Of a stretch of 64,000 nucleotides of DNA, positions 45,065 through 54,371 are shown one piece after another. Source of the stretch: Bradyrhizobium sp. sGM-13 (lineage in GTDB: Bacteria; Pseudomonadota; Alphaproteobacteria; Rhizobiales; Xanthobacteraceae); assembly GCF_018398875.1 (NCBI RefSeq), contig NZ_JAGWDK010000004.1, forward strand, positions 186,001 to 250,000. The letters are read 5' to 3'. The translations under genes were made by a program, and so were the position numbers. Below the pieces are notes generated by a model that was given only the letters and a program-made list of their open reading frames with translations, ran no database searches and had not been told where the DNA came from. Position 1 is the stretch's first letter. The number at the start of each line of letters is the position of its first letter.

Positions 45065-45170
45065 GATCGGGAAATAGCAGACTCGGTGAAGCGGGTGGGA
45101 CTCATAACACGAAAAGAAGCCGTGGGGCGTGACGGGTGCCGAGCGCGCATCCATCGCGTGCTTCAGGGCG

Positions 45171-46565
45171 TCAGGAAGTGACGTTCGCGCATGTCCAAAT
45201 GCCGACTGGTTGCTCGAGACCGCGAATAATCTGCGCGGGCCGCTCGACAAGCGACGCGAAGTCGGCGCTCGAATTGTTCGATTCCGAGCGGGCCTGCCGT
45301 ACCAGCGCGTCGCTGACGACGATGGCGCATCCGAATTCTCGGGTCAGCGCCTCCTGCCGGCTCGCTGCATTCACGGTGGTGCCGATCACAGCGAATTCAA
45401 GCCGATTGAGGCCGATATCTCCCAGCACGACCTGACCATAGTGCAATCCGACACTGACCTGGATCGGCGGCTCATTGCGGTCCTGCCGTTCTCTGTTCAA
45501 CTCGGCAATCGAGGCGATCATACCCCTCGCGCAACGCAAGGCGTTCAGCGCGTCGGAATCGCTGGCGAATGGCGTGCCAAACGTCGCCATCAGGCCATCG
45601 CCGAGGTACTTGTCGAGCGTTCCGCCGTGCTGGAACACTTCTCTTTCCATTCGCTCATGGAATTGGCGCAGCGTATCGATGACCTTTTTCGGGTCTCGTC
45701 CATCGGAATAGGCGGTGAATCCCACGATATCGGCAAACAACACCGCGACGTCTTGCGTGCGAACCCGCGTGAGCGGCTCATCATTGCCGGATAATTCATT
45801 GACGACGTTGGGTGAAAAATAGCGCGCCAAATTGGCGCGCTCGCGTTCGATCCCGGCATGGCTGATCAGGAGCGCATTCGAACGGCGCACCGCTAGCGCC
45901 AGGATCGCGGCCACGATGATGAACACCGTCACTTCCTGGAAACGGGCGCCGAAGCCGATCGACGAAGGATCGATGATCTCGAACAAGCGAACATCGGCGC
46001 CAACAGCTTCCCTGACGCGCTGCGACAGCGCGGCATGGGTTTCGGGCTGCAGATAGGCCCAACCGACGGCAATGGCCCACAGGGCGGCGGTCCATCCACC
46101 CATCGCGACAACCGTTCGCCACGAATAGGCGAGGGTGGCGGTGGCAAGGAAAATGAAGAAATAGATGAAACTGTCGAACCGGAATTGCATTCCGATTGGC
46201 CAGTGCTCGGTGCTCCAGGGATTGGGTACGACGCTGAGGAAGGTCAGCAGCGCGAGGTCGCAAATGATCAGGAAAACCTCTAGCGGGGAACGTCCGACCT
46301 TGCCGACTTTGAGCTGGGCCCAGCCGATCAGGGCAAATAAGCCCAGCATCAGGACGTAATAGATCACGTCCCAATTCGGGTTGATGATCGGCAGTGTGAC
46401 GGCAGTGACGGCCAGCGCGACCCAGCGGGCCCGGACGGCGAGCAGCAGGCCTTCACGCTTGCTCTCGACCAGGGCAGCTTCCGCAAACTTCAGGGTGTCT
46501 TGCCGGGCTTCGGTTCGTCCGGTTCGCTGGTCGCCGATATCGGCAAGATCAGCCGTTTCCGTCAT
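45171..46565 (-). CDS. Membrane-bound class III adenylate cyclase
   Basis: A protein of about 464 residues. The N-terminal half has about six transmembrane helices (from WVALAVTAVTLPIINPNWDV to VTVFIIVAAILALAVRRSNA). The catalytic domain (about 255-440) carries VAVLFADIVGFTAYSDGRDP with the first metal Asp and TLDKYLGDGLMATFGTPFAS with the second, then EFAVIGTTVNAASRQEALTR. The start is uncertain: ATG at 46565 (MTETADLADIGDQ), ATG at 46589 or TTG at 46610 are in frame, and none has a clear ribosome-binding site. The membrane domain resembles the MASE-type input modules. The signal is unknown. Confidence 0.85.
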   Translation of the reverse strand: MTETADLADIGDQRTGRTEARQDTLKFAEAALVESKREGLLLAVRARWVALAVTAVTLPIINPNWDVIYYVLMLGLFALIGWAQLKVGKVGRSPLEVFLIICDLALLTFLSVVPNPWSTEHWPIGMQFRFDSFIYFFIFLATATLAYSWRTVVAMGGWTAALWAIAVGWAYLQPETHAALSQRVREAVGADVRLFEIIDPSSIGFGARFQEVTVFIIVAAILALAVRRSNALLISHAGIERERANLARYFSPNVVNELSGNDEPLTRVRTQDVAVLFADIVGFTAYSDGRDPKKVIDTLRQFHERMEREVFQHGGTLDKYLGDGLMATFGTPFASDSDALNALRCARGMIASIAELNRERQDRNEPPIQVSVGLHYGQVVLGDIGLNRLEFAVIGTTVNAASRQEALTREFGCAIVVSDALVRQARSESNNSSADFASLVERPAQIIRGLEQPVGIWTCANVTS

Positions 46566-46800
46566 CACACTCAAGACACATTCTCCCATGTCGAGAATCA
46601 GATCGTGCAAGGAGCACGCTAATCACCGACCAAATTGGCACGCCTGAAGGCCAACGGCCACATGGATGCGGAGCGCTTTGCTCCGACGGGGATTGTAGCA
46701 GAAAGAAACTGGCCGGAAGCGCATTTCTGCGCTTCGGAAATCCAGACGGCGACGCGCGATACGTGCTCTGCACGGCGTCGCCCTTCTGAATTTGCGATTG

Positions 46801-47697
46801 CTATTTCACCGAAACGAACGGCACCGACGAGCCCGGCACCATTGTGGTCGGCAGCACGCCGTTCCAGCGTTCGGCCTGCACCAGCGTCACCAGATTCGGA
46901 TTGGTGCCGAGCGCCTTGGCGCGGGCTTCGATGGCGGCGGCTTCGGCCTCGCCGGTGATCCTGATATTGGTGGCGCGGGCTTCGCCGTTCAGCCGCAGCG
47001 CGTCGGCCGCGGCCTGCGCCTCGGCGCGGACGGCGTTGGCCTTGGCGGTGGCCTGCGTGACGGTGATCTGCGCCTGCACCTTTTCGCGCTCGGCGTTCTG
47101 TTGCAGCTTCTGCACCTCGACCTCGGCCAGCATGCGCTGCTCGATCGAATGCAGATAGTTGGCGCTGAACTCGATGTTTTCGAGCTGGACGCTTTCGATC
47201 GTGATCATCGGATCATCCTTCAGCGAAGCGGTGATGGCGTCCTTGATCGCGGAATTCAGCGGCCCGCGCTCTTGGATCGCTTTCACGGCGGTGTAGCGGC
47301 CGAACACGATTTTGACCTGCTGGTTGACGGCCGGGCTGACCACTTGTTTGACCGCGGTGTCCAGCCCGCCAAACTTGGCATAGAGATCGGCCACCTTGTC
47401 AGGTGAGGCTCGCAAGGTGACGCTGATCTTGAGATCGGCCGGCTGCTGGTCGTAGGAATACGAATTCATCTTGTCCCAGGTATAGGTGAAGGTCTTCACG
47501 CTGACCTTTTCGACGCTGTCGATCAGCGGGACCTTGAAGCCAAGGCCCGGCTGCGCGGTGCCGATGACCGCGCCATAGCGCAGCTTCACGCCGCGCTCGG
47601 TTTGATCGACGGTGTACCAGCTTCCTGCGGCGATGATGACGACGACAATGACGGCGACGATGGCGCCGATGATTCCCCTGATGTTTCCCTTGGGCAT
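46801..47697 (-). CDS. SPFH/prohibitin (band 7) family membrane protein
   Basis: A 298-residue protein. One N-terminal helix (IRGIIGAIVAVIVVVIIAAG) precedes the SPFH domain (about 30-200), which starts SWYTVDQTERGVKLRYGAVI, followed by a coiled-coil rich in Ala/Glu (VQAQITVTQATAKANAVRAE) to the C-terminus. This is the prohibitin-like layout of HflC/HflK/flotillin relatives, which form membrane ring assemblies that modulate FtsH proteolysis or membrane microdomains. It is a single copy, with no hflK partner or NfeD gene adjacent. Confidence 0.9.
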   Translation of the reverse strand: MPKGNIRGIIGAIVAVIVVVIIAAGSWYTVDQTERGVKLRYGAVIGTAQPGLGFKVPLIDSVEKVSVKTFTYTWDKMNSYSYDQQPADLKISVTLRASPDKVADLYAKFGGLDTAVKQVVSPAVNQQVKIVFGRYTAVKAIQERGPLNSAIKDAITASLKDDPMITIESVQLENIEFSANYLHSIEQRMLAEVEVQKLQQNAEREKVQAQITVTQATAKANAVRAEAQAAADALRLNGEARATNIRITGEAEAAAIEARAKALGTNPNLVTLVQAERWNGVLPTTMVPGSSVPFVSVK

Positions 47698-47831
47698 TTC
47701 AGTCTCTCCAGACGTGGGTGATGCGATTCCATGCCCGGCACTGATCTGTGGTTACTTGCCGAATGGATGTGACACGCGTCACTTGGTCGGCCGCTGATGG
47801 GAAATGGTTCAGGCGGTGCCGTGCCGAATGC

Positions 47832-48554
47832 TTACGAAAATGCCGTCCATAGCAGGGTGAGACCGGCGGCCAGCATGATGCCGTCCATCAACAGCCGAAA
47901 GACGTCGGGCTGAAGACGCAGCACGAAGCCTTTGGCGATGAAGGCGCCGAACATGAGGGAAGAGCCTGCAATCAGGCCCTTCAGCGCGACATCCGGCGTC
48001 AGCGCGCCGAAGCGTTCGAACGTGACCGACTTGCTCAGATAGAGCCCGAGCGAGCTTGCGGCCTCGGTGGCGAGGAAGGCACCCTTGGTAAGTCCGTAAA
48101 ATAGAAACAGCGGCACGCTGAGCGGCCCGGTCGAAACCACGATACCGGTGAGATAGCCGATCAATGCGCCACCGGCCGCCAGGTGCCAGAGCTGCGCTTT
48201 AAGCTGGTGGCGGGCCAGCCAGTGCCGTAGCGGCACCATCGCGATGAGAAACAGGCCGATCGCGATATCTACCGCATGCGCGGGCAGGGCGAGCAAGGTC
48301 CGCGCGCCAAGCGCAGCGGCCGGAATCCCCGTGGCCGAATAGGCAAGGCAGGCGCGCCAGTCGACCTCGCGCCACCAGGCGAGAATGCGCGAGAAGTTCG
48401 CCATCACGGCCGCAACCGCCATGATCGGCACGGCTTCCTTCGGCCCGTATTGATAGACCAATACCGGCATCAGCATTATCGACGAGCCCGTGCCGACAAT
48501 GCCTGAGATGGTGCCGGCGAGCAGGCCGACAATGAGGACAAAGAGGAAGCCCAC
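47832..48554 (-). CDS. TauE/SafE family sulfite/anion permease-like protein
   Basis: A 240-residue, seven- to eight-helix protein. The duplicated TauE/SafE motif is visible as LLAGTISGIVGTGSSIMLMP near the N-terminus and LIGYLTGIVVSTGPLSVPLF in the second half. The family is proposed to export sulfite, sulfoacetate or similar organosulfur anions. No sulfur-metabolism gene is adjacent, so the substrate cannot be inferred. It is divergent from the GFA gene. Confidence 0.88.
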   Translation of the reverse strand: MGFLFVLIVGLLAGTISGIVGTGSSIMLMPVLVYQYGPKEAVPIMAVAAVMANFSRILAWWREVDWRACLAYSATGIPAAALGARTLLALPAHAVDIAIGLFLIAMVPLRHWLARHQLKAQLWHLAAGGALIGYLTGIVVSTGPLSVPLFLFYGLTKGAFLATEAASSLGLYLSKSVTFERFGALTPDVALKGLIAGSSLMFGAFIAKGFVLRLQPDVFRLLMDGIMLAAGLTLLWTAFS

Positions 48555-48646
48555 GCTGCAGTCTTTCGAGATTCCCTGATGCCGACATCATGGTGCCATC
48601 AGGCTCGGGTTACGAGGTTTAAATACTAATCGGAAAGGAGCTGCTC

Positions 48647-49015
48647 GTGCCAATTAAGGGAAGCTGCCACTGCGGCAACACACAATTCGAGGTGAGCGAA
48701 GCGCCGACTGATGTGACACGTTGCACCTGCTCGTTGTGCTCAAAGCGCGGTGCGTTGTGGGCCTATTACACCCCGGCGCAATTTCGCCTGACTTCGCCGC
48801 CGGAAAATGTCGCGACCTATTTGTGGGGCAGCCGCACCGTCAAACATCATTTCTGCGCCAGTTGCGGCTGCGGCACCTACTCGGAATCGCCTGATTGGTC
48901 CACCGGCAAGCCCGACTTCGACAATCCCAAGGTCGGCGTCAATTCGCGGCTGTTCGACGAGTTCGACCTCGACGCCGTGCCGGTGACGGTGATCGATGGC
49001 AAGAATCTTTGGTGA
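48647..49015 (+). CDS. GFA family (CENP-V/GFA domain) zinc protein
   Basis: A 122-residue protein beginning at GTG (PIKGSCHCGNTQFEVSEAPT). The zinc-binding cysteines appear as CHCGN, TRCTCSLCSKRGAL and FCASCGCGTYSE, the full set of the GFA family. The founder Gfa binds glutathione-formaldehyde adducts, though enzymatic activity of the wider family is unproven. AAAGGAG lies seven bases before the GTG. It is probably monocistronic. Confidence 0.9.
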   Translation: MPIKGSCHCGNTQFEVSEAPTDVTRCTCSLCSKRGALWAYYTPAQFRLTSPPENVATYLWGSRTVKHHFCASCGCGTYSESPDWSTGKPDFDNPKVGVNSRLFDEFDLDAVPVTVIDGKNLW

Positions 49016-49144
49016 TGTTGGTGGTGGAATTCATCGTCCGCGCCCGGACGGGACTGCCGGGACGCCGCAGCGCACACCTGCCGGCTGGTGGCGAGGGACA
49101 AAGCTGCTAGGATCGCGTCAAAACAAGCAGAACGGAGGATCGCC

Positions 49145-49594
49145 ATGGACGCTGCGACGCCGGCAAATGCGCAGACTGCGGACACGCATTCCCATCTGGT
49201 TCGACCCGATAGCATGGAATGGCAGAAGACCCGCTTTCCCGGCTGCGAGGCCAAGACGCTGCTGTTCGATCGCAAGACCGGCTTGATGACCGCGCTGATG
49301 CGGTTCGCGCCCGGCGCGGTGCTCCCTGACCACGAACACGTCAACATTGAGCAGACCTACGTCCTCGAAGGCTCGCTCGTCGACAAGGAAGGTCCGGCGC
49401 AAGGAATCGAATGCAAGGCCGGCGAGTTCATCTGGCGCGAAGAGGGCAGCCGCCACGTCGCGTGGTGTCCACAAGGCGGACTGATGCTCGCAATCTTCCA
49501 GGTGCCCAACAAGTTCTTCGAGGCCGATGGCCGCGTCATCGATGCTGCGGGCGAAGACTGGGACGCGGCGTGGGGTCACACACGAAAGGGCTGA
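49145..49594 (+). CDS. Cupin (ChrR-like) domain protein
   Basis: A 149-residue protein. The cupin core (about 40-125) has LMRFAPGAVLPDHEHVNIEQ with the metal-binding His residues, TYVLEGSLVD and EGSRHVAWCPQGGLMLAIFQ. It is like the ChrR cupin domain of anti-sigma factors but has no N-terminal zinc anti-sigma domain, so a free enzyme or sensor is more likely. GGAGGATCGCC precedes the ATG. It converges on xthA. Function unknown. Confidence 0.85.
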   Translation: MDAATPANAQTADTHSHLVRPDSMEWQKTRFPGCEAKTLLFDRKTGLMTALMRFAPGAVLPDHEHVNIEQTYVLEGSLVDKEGPAQGIECKAGEFIWREEGSRHVAWCPQGGLMLAIFQVPNKFFEADGRVIDAAGEDWDAAWGHTRKG

Positions 49595-49646
49595 ACAGTC
49601 GCCATCCTGCCGCACAGGAAATCTGGCCAGCAGGGCTTGCGAGGCG

Positions 49647-50414
49647 CTACTTCAACAAGATCCACGCCGGTGCATGGTCGCTGGCGCCTTCCTCGCCGCG
49701 AACCGTGCGATCGACGCCGGCCTTGAGCAGACGCGGCGCTATTAACGGGCTCAGCAGCAGATGATCGAGCCGCAATCCGGCATCGCGTGGCCAGCGGTTG
49801 CGCTTGTAGTCCCAGAACGTGAACATCGGTTGAGATGGATGAAGCGTCCGGATCGCATCGGTCCAGCCTTGATCCACCAGCGCCTTGAACGCGGCGCGGC
49901 TCTTCGGCTGGATCAGCGCGTCCTTGTCCCAGGACCTTGTCGGATAGATATCGAACTCGGTCGGCGCGACGTTGTAGTCGCCAGCTAGCACCACGGGGAT
50001 GTCCTGCTTGAGCAGGCTGCCGGCGTGCGACCGCAGTCGCTTGAACCAATCGAGCTTGTAATCGAATTTCGGTCCCGGCTGCGGATTGCCGTTAGGGAGG
50101 TAGATGCTGGTGACGAGGATGCCGTTAATTGCGGCTTCGATATAGCGGGCCTCGACACCCCCATCGCCGGGGAGCGCGGTCCGGGTCAATACCGGCTCGG
50201 CATTCCGCGCCAGGATGGCAACGCCATTCCAAGTTTTTTGTCCGCGCCACACCGCGCCGTAGCCGGCTTTCTCGATTGCCAGAATCGGGAACTCGGCGTC
50301 GGTCGATTTCAATTCCTGCAAGGCAACGACGTCGGGCTTCGCCGCGCGCAGCCAGCGCAGCAGGTTGGGCAGGCGGCGGTTGACATTATTAATGTTGAAG
50401 GTCGCGATCTTCAT
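49647..50414 (-). CDS. xthA: Exodeoxyribonuclease III
   Basis: A 255-residue AP endonuclease/exonuclease. Catalytic landmarks: MKIATFNINNVNRRL, DVVALQELKSTDAEFP with the Mg-binding Glu, TSIYLPNGNPQPG, VVLAGDYNVAPTEFDIYP (Asp and Asn) and GLRLDHLLLSP and EGASDHAPAW with the final Asp-His pair. It cleaves at abasic sites in base-excision repair. It is divergent from the small Cys-rich protein gene. Confidence 0.93.
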   Translation of the reverse strand: MKIATFNINNVNRRLPNLLRWLRAAKPDVVALQELKSTDAEFPILAIEKAGYGAVWRGQKTWNGVAILARNAEPVLTRTALPGDGGVEARYIEAAINGILVTSIYLPNGNPQPGPKFDYKLDWFKRLRSHAGSLLKQDIPVVLAGDYNVAPTEFDIYPTRSWDKDALIQPKSRAAFKALVDQGWTDAIRTLHPSQPMFTFWDYKRNRWPRDAGLRLDHLLLSPLIAPRLLKAGVDRTVRGEEGASDHAPAWILLK

Positions 50415-50462
50415 GTAGAGCTGGCTGGCATCACTGTGCTTCGGCGAACACTTGGAGATTCC

Positions 50463-50684
50463 ATGTCGAAATTACGCTTTGCCATTCTCGTGCTCGCCAT
50501 CGGATGCTCCGGAGCCGCAGTTGCTCAAACCGCCGATGGGCGCGGCGCCTGCAAGGCGGACTATGACAAATATTGCGCCGGCACGCTGCCCGGCGGTGGC
50601 CGTGTCGTCGCATGTCTGAACAAGCAGCATCACCAACTCAGCGATGCCTGCAAGCAAGTGTTGGCCAGCCGGAAGAAACAGTAG
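50463..50684 (+). CDS. Small secreted cysteine-rich repeat protein
   Basis: A 73-residue protein. The signal peptide is MSKLRFAILVLAIGCSGAAV with cleavage after VAQ. The mature 50 residues, GACKADYDKYCAGTLPGGGR then VVACLNKQHHQLSDACKQVL, match one copy of the cysteine-rich repeat (PF00839-type, as in animal Golgi GLG1), with four cysteines (CKADYDKYC and ACL...DACK). Such single-repeat periplasmic proteins are frequent in rhizobia, and their role is unknown. Confidence 0.8.
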   Translation: MSKLRFAILVLAIGCSGAAVAQTADGRGACKADYDKYCAGTLPGGGRVVACLNKQHHQLSDACKQVLASRKKQ

Positions 50685-50775
50685 GACCGGACTCGTGGGT
50701 TTGATCAACGAGGCCTGAAAAGGCCGCGGACGGCACGACATGACACGGCGCGAAGGAAACACTCGGAACGAAGAC

Positions 50776-52011
50776 TTAAGTGACAGTAGCAACCGGCTCC
50801 GCTGGAGGTGGAGCAGGGGGATCTGCAGTGGCACTGCCGCCCTTGTAAACCCGGGCGTAGCGCTTGCCGAGGCTGGTCAGCACTTCGTAGCCGATGGTGC
50901 CGAAATGATGGGCAAGTTCGTCGGCCGTGATGCCTTCGCCCATCAGCGTCACCCAATGACCGCGCCGCACCGCATTCTTTTCGAGATCGGTGACGTCGAC
51001 CGCCATCAGGTCCATCGAAATCCGTCCTGCGATCGGGCAGCGCTTGCCGGCGACGATCACCTCGGCACCTCGGGTGCCGTCGTTGGCGCTGGCCGCGCGG
51101 AAATAGCCGTCGGCATAGCCCGCGGAAACGACCGCTATTCTGGTTGGACGCCGCGCCGTCCAGGTGCCGCCATAGCCGACGGTATCGCCACGTTCGATGT
51201 TGCGGATCTGCACGACGCGCGCCTTCAGCTCGACGACCGGCAGCATCGGGTTGTCGGCTTCGGGCGTCGGGTTGATGCCATAGAGGGCGCAACCCGGCCG
51301 CACCAGATCGAACTGGAACTGGGCGCCCAGGAAGATGCCGGACGAGTTTGCCAGCGAGGCCGGGACGCCGGAGAACAGGCTCGCGATCTCGCGGAAGGCC
51401 GCGAGCTGCCTGGCGTTGGCAGGATTGTTGAGCATTTCCGCGGAGGCGAGATGGCTCATCACCAGCGTGATGCCGTGATCTCCGGCATTGATGCGTGGGA
51501 TGATGCCCTGCGCCTCGGTAACGGTGAGGCCGAGCCGGTTCATGCCGGTGTCGATGTGAATGGCGGCGCCGCCGGACCAGCCGGAACGGCGACAGAACAC
51601 GTCCCATTCGGCGAGTTCGTTGAGGTCGCCGATGACGGGCTTGCAGTCAAACCTGGCGTAGGCGTCGCCGGTGTTCTGGAAGAAGCCGCCAAGCACGTAG
51701 ATCGAAGCCGCAGGCGCCGCGGCGCGAACCACGCGGGCCTCGTCGAGGGTGGCGACGAAAAACGTTTTGCAGCCGGCGCTCGCGAGGGCACGAGCGACCT
51801 GTTCGGCGCCGCAGCCATAGCCGTCTGCCTTGACGACGGCTGCGCATTCGGCCGGCACGGCCGTCTTCTCGAGCTTGCGCCAGTTGGCGATAATGGCATC
51901 GAGATCGACCGTCAGCACGCCGGTTGCGGTCGCGAGTGCGGCAGCCTTGTTCGCCTCGGGCGAGAGCAGAGTGCCTTGCGGGATGGACTTGGGATCAGGG
52001 GCCACGTTCAT
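50776..52011 (-). CDS. alr: Alanine racemase
   Basis: A 411-residue PLP enzyme. The PLP lysine is in AAVVKADGYGCGAEQVARAL, the second catalytic Tyr in DTVGYGGTWTARRPTRIAVV, plus IDTGMNRLGL and CPIAGRISMDLMAVDVTD. It supplies D-alanine for peptidoglycan. A Pro/Ala-rich tail (ATADPPAPPPAEPVATV) extends past the usual end. It sits 54 bases after dnaB on the same strand, in the conserved dnaB-alr order of alphaproteobacteria. Confidence 0.95.
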   Translation of the reverse strand: MNVAPDPKSIPQGTLLSPEANKAAALATATGVLTVDLDAIIANWRKLEKTAVPAECAAVVKADGYGCGAEQVARALASAGCKTFFVATLDEARVVRAAAPAASIYVLGGFFQNTGDAYARFDCKPVIGDLNELAEWDVFCRRSGWSGGAAIHIDTGMNRLGLTVTEAQGIIPRINAGDHGITLVMSHLASAEMLNNPANARQLAAFREIASLFSGVPASLANSSGIFLGAQFQFDLVRPGCALYGINPTPEADNPMLPVVELKARVVQIRNIERGDTVGYGGTWTARRPTRIAVVSAGYADGYFRAASANDGTRGAEVIVAGKRCPIAGRISMDLMAVDVTDLEKNAVRRGHWVTLMGEGITADELAHHFGTIGYEVLTSLGKRYARVYKGGSATADPPAPPPAEPVATVT

Positions 52012-52064
52012 GCCACAGTTTTACGCGGCGGAAGGCTGCGGTTCAACTGCGTTGAAAGCCAGAA

Positions 52065-53567
52065 TTACGGCACGCGGTAGGGCAAGTTGTCCTCTTCGGT
52101 GAAATCACTGAATCGAGTGTATTGCCCTTCAAATTGCAGTGGGACTGTACCCGTTGGTCCGTGGCGCTGCTTGGCGATGATGACCTCGGCCTTGCCGTGT
52201 GCGAGCTCCATGTCGAGTTTCCACTTCTCGTGCTCGGGTGTACCGAGCTTTGGCTCCTTGTTCTGCAGATAATATTCTTCGCGGTACACGAACAGCACGA
52301 CGTCTGCGTCCTGCTCGATCGAACCGGACTCACGCAGGTCCGACAATTGCGGATGTTTATCGTCGCGATTCTCGACTTGGCGTGAAAGTTGTGAAAGCGC
52401 GATCACGGGAACATTGAGTTCTTTCGCGAGCGCCTTCAGGCTGGTCGTGATTTCTGTGACTTCCTGGACGCGGTTGTCGTTGCCGCGCTTGCCGGAGCCT
52501 TGAAGCAGCTGGATGTAGTCGACGACAATGACGTCGAGGCCCCTCTGGCGCTTTAGCCGCCGGGCGCGCGCCGTCAATTGCGAAATTGAAAGGCCACCGG
52601 TCTCGTCAACGTATAGCGGTAAATGCTCCAACTCTATCGTATAGTCGCGAATTTTGTCGAACTCTTCCTGGTTGATGCCGCCGCGGCGGATCATGCTTGA
52701 GGCGATGCGGGTTTGCTCTGCGAGAATTCGAGTAGCGAGTTGCTCTGCCGACATTTCGCAAGAGTAGAAGCCCACAACGCCGCCATTGACGGCCGTCGTG
52801 GTGCCGTCGGCCTTGGTTTCCGGTTGGTATGCTTTAGCAATATTATAAGCAATATTGGTCGCAAGCGAGGTTTTGCCCATGCCGGGACGACCGGCCAGGA
52901 TGATCAAATCGGAGCGCTGCAGGCCACCCATCTTCGAGTCCAGATCACGTAGGCCAGTGGAGATGCCCGACAGCTTACCGTCGCGTTGGTAAGCATTGGC
53001 AGCCATGTCGAGAGCGACTTTCAGCGCCTGCGAGAAGCGCTGGAAGCCACCGTCATAGCGGCCGGATTCGGCGAGCTCGTAGAGCTGGCGCTCGGCGTCC
53101 TCGATCTGCGCCCGCGGGGCAAAATCCACGGGCGCATCGAAGGCGACGTTGACCATGTCCTCGCCGATCCGGATCAGGTCGCGGCGCAGCGACATGTCGT
53201 AGACCGTGCGGCCATAGTCCTGCGCGTTGATGATCGTGGTGGCCTCGGCCGCGAGACGCGCGAGGTACTGACCAACCGTCATGCCGCCGATATCGGTATC
53301 TGCCGGCAGGAATGTCTTCAACGTCACGGGCGTTGCGACCTTGCCCATCCGGATCAGGCTGCTGGCGGTCTCGAAAATGGTCTGGTGGATCGGCTCGAAG
53401 AAGTGCTTCGGTTCCAGAAAATCGGAAACCCGGTAGAACGCGTCATTGTTGACCAGAATGGCGCCCAGCAAACTCTGTTCCGCCTCGATATTGTGCGGCG
53501 CGCTCCGGTAGGCCGGAGTTCCCGCGTCCGGGGCGAGCTTGAGGACGTTCGAATCAGTCAGAGCCAT
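52065..53567 (-). CDS. dnaB: Replicative DNA helicase DnaB
   Basis: A 500-residue hexameric helicase. The N-terminal domain starts at NIEAEQSLLGAILVNNDAFY. Walker A is LAGRPGMGKTSLATNIAYNI and Walker B lies in LDVIVVDYIQLLQGSGKRGN. Later motifs: VPVIALSQLSRQVENRDDKH and GSIEQDADVVLFVYREEYY. The start MALTDSNVLKLAPD was chosen, since the open frame upstream lacks conservation. A 26-bp inverted repeat at 53680-53705 lies about 113 bases upstream of the start. Confidence 0.95.
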   Translation of the reverse strand: MALTDSNVLKLAPDAGTPAYRSAPHNIEAEQSLLGAILVNNDAFYRVSDFLEPKHFFEPIHQTIFETASSLIRMGKVATPVTLKTFLPADTDIGGMTVGQYLARLAAEATTIINAQDYGRTVYDMSLRRDLIRIGEDMVNVAFDAPVDFAPRAQIEDAERQLYELAESGRYDGGFQRFSQALKVALDMAANAYQRDGKLSGISTGLRDLDSKMGGLQRSDLIILAGRPGMGKTSLATNIAYNIAKAYQPETKADGTTTAVNGGVVGFYSCEMSAEQLATRILAEQTRIASSMIRRGGINQEEFDKIRDYTIELEHLPLYVDETGGLSISQLTARARRLKRQRGLDVIVVDYIQLLQGSGKRGNDNRVQEVTEITTSLKALAKELNVPVIALSQLSRQVENRDDKHPQLSDLRESGSIEQDADVVLFVYREEYYLQNKEPKLGTPEHEKWKLDMELAHGKAEVIIAKQRHGPTGTVPLQFEGQYTRFSDFTEEDNLPYRVP

Positions 53568-53878
53568 AGTTTGTAAATGTTCTTTAGGTTTTTGGTTTTT
53601 GTCAGATCGCTTGCGGAAGCGGGGCAGCGATAAAGCGCCACGTGCAGGCGATCCGAAAGTCCGAGTAGGCCTTATGCCCGATTCACACAATGCCATGTGT
53701 GAATCCCGAGCTGGCCCCTTGACGGATTTGGACCAAAAAGCAGCCCGCCGTCCGACGGTACCGGAGTGGCTTTTGTGAAAAAGCCAGACAAGAACTTAGG
53801 GGAATCTGAACCTTGCCGCGACTTGGGCCGACATATCCGAAGGCAGGAGGCGTTTTGCGCCCTGATCTTAAGCGTTGA
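53568..53878. other. 311-bp region upstream of dnaB
   Basis: It contains the promoter side of dnaB and the perfect inverted repeat at 53680-53705. Otherwise I see no gene or RNA. Confidence 0.5.
53680..53705. repeat. Perfect inverted repeat upstream of dnaB
   Basis: GATTCACACA, six bases (ATGCCA), TGTGTGAATC: ten-bp perfect arms, no T-run on either strand. It could be an operator or a transcript hairpin in the dnaB leader. Confidence 0.6.
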
Positions 53879-53995
53879 TCAAACCAGGATCAGATAGACG
53901 AACGCGAACAGGGCGGCAGCTACGCCGATTGCGATTAAGGCGTAGTCGATCCTGATGTCGGAATCGAACGGGGCTGGGTAGGTCTGCCGGCTCAT
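53879..53995 (-). CDS. Putative 38-residue single-pass membrane protein
   Basis: The frame encodes MSRQTYPAPFDSDIRIDYAL followed by a hydrophobic helix AIGVAAALFAFVYLILV and stops. A polar N-terminus and one transmembrane helix at the very C-terminus make a tail-anchored-like peptide. Codon use is like neighbouring genes (GC-rich third positions). No family recognised. Between dnaB and a 68-residue gene. Confidence 0.45.
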   Translation of the reverse strand: MSRQTYPAPFDSDIRIDYALIAIGVAAALFAFVYLILV

Positions 53996-54145
53996 GGGCA
54001 GAGATCTACGACGGACCGCCGAGCGGCTCTGTGAAGTAGATCACATCGGATGTGATTTTCTTCGCTCAGGATGGATTGGTTACCAAATCGGGAACGGGCC
54101 GGCGATTTTCGAGTTGCCAGTTGCACCGACCAAAAGGGACAGGCG

Positions 54146-54352
54146 ATGGGTCAGCAACTCCAGGGATGGCGATCGGCAAGCGCCCAGCGTTTGTGGCTGT
54201 CGATGCTGATCGACGCCATGGAAGAGATTTCGCGCCCGGAACGGCATGACGAACCCTGTGATGCTCAGGTGCTTGCCGCGTTGCGTGCCCAGCTCGCCCG
54301 CCCGGCATTGGCCAACATGCCTTACGCCTCCGCCTATAGCCTGAGAAACTGA
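54146..54352 (+). CDS. Hypothetical 68-residue protein
   Basis: MGQQLQGWRSASAQRLWLSM and MLIDAMEEISRPERHDEPCD followed by an amphipathic Ala/Leu-rich helix AQVLAALRAQLARPALANMP. No signal peptide, transmembrane segment or known domain. AAGGGACAGGCG precedes the ATG at a plausible spacing. Its stop is 20 bases from the convergent cyclopropane synthase stop. Reading frame and GC3 look coding, but no family is recognised. Confidence 0.45.
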   Translation: MGQQLQGWRSASAQRLWLSMLIDAMEEISRPERHDEPCDAQVLAALRAQLARPALANMPYASAYSLRN

Positions 54353-54371
54353 CTCCGCCGCCTTTGCGTGC

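Noticed and set aside
50740..52080. 446-codon plus-strand frame
   Set aside because: Antisense to alr, without motifs.
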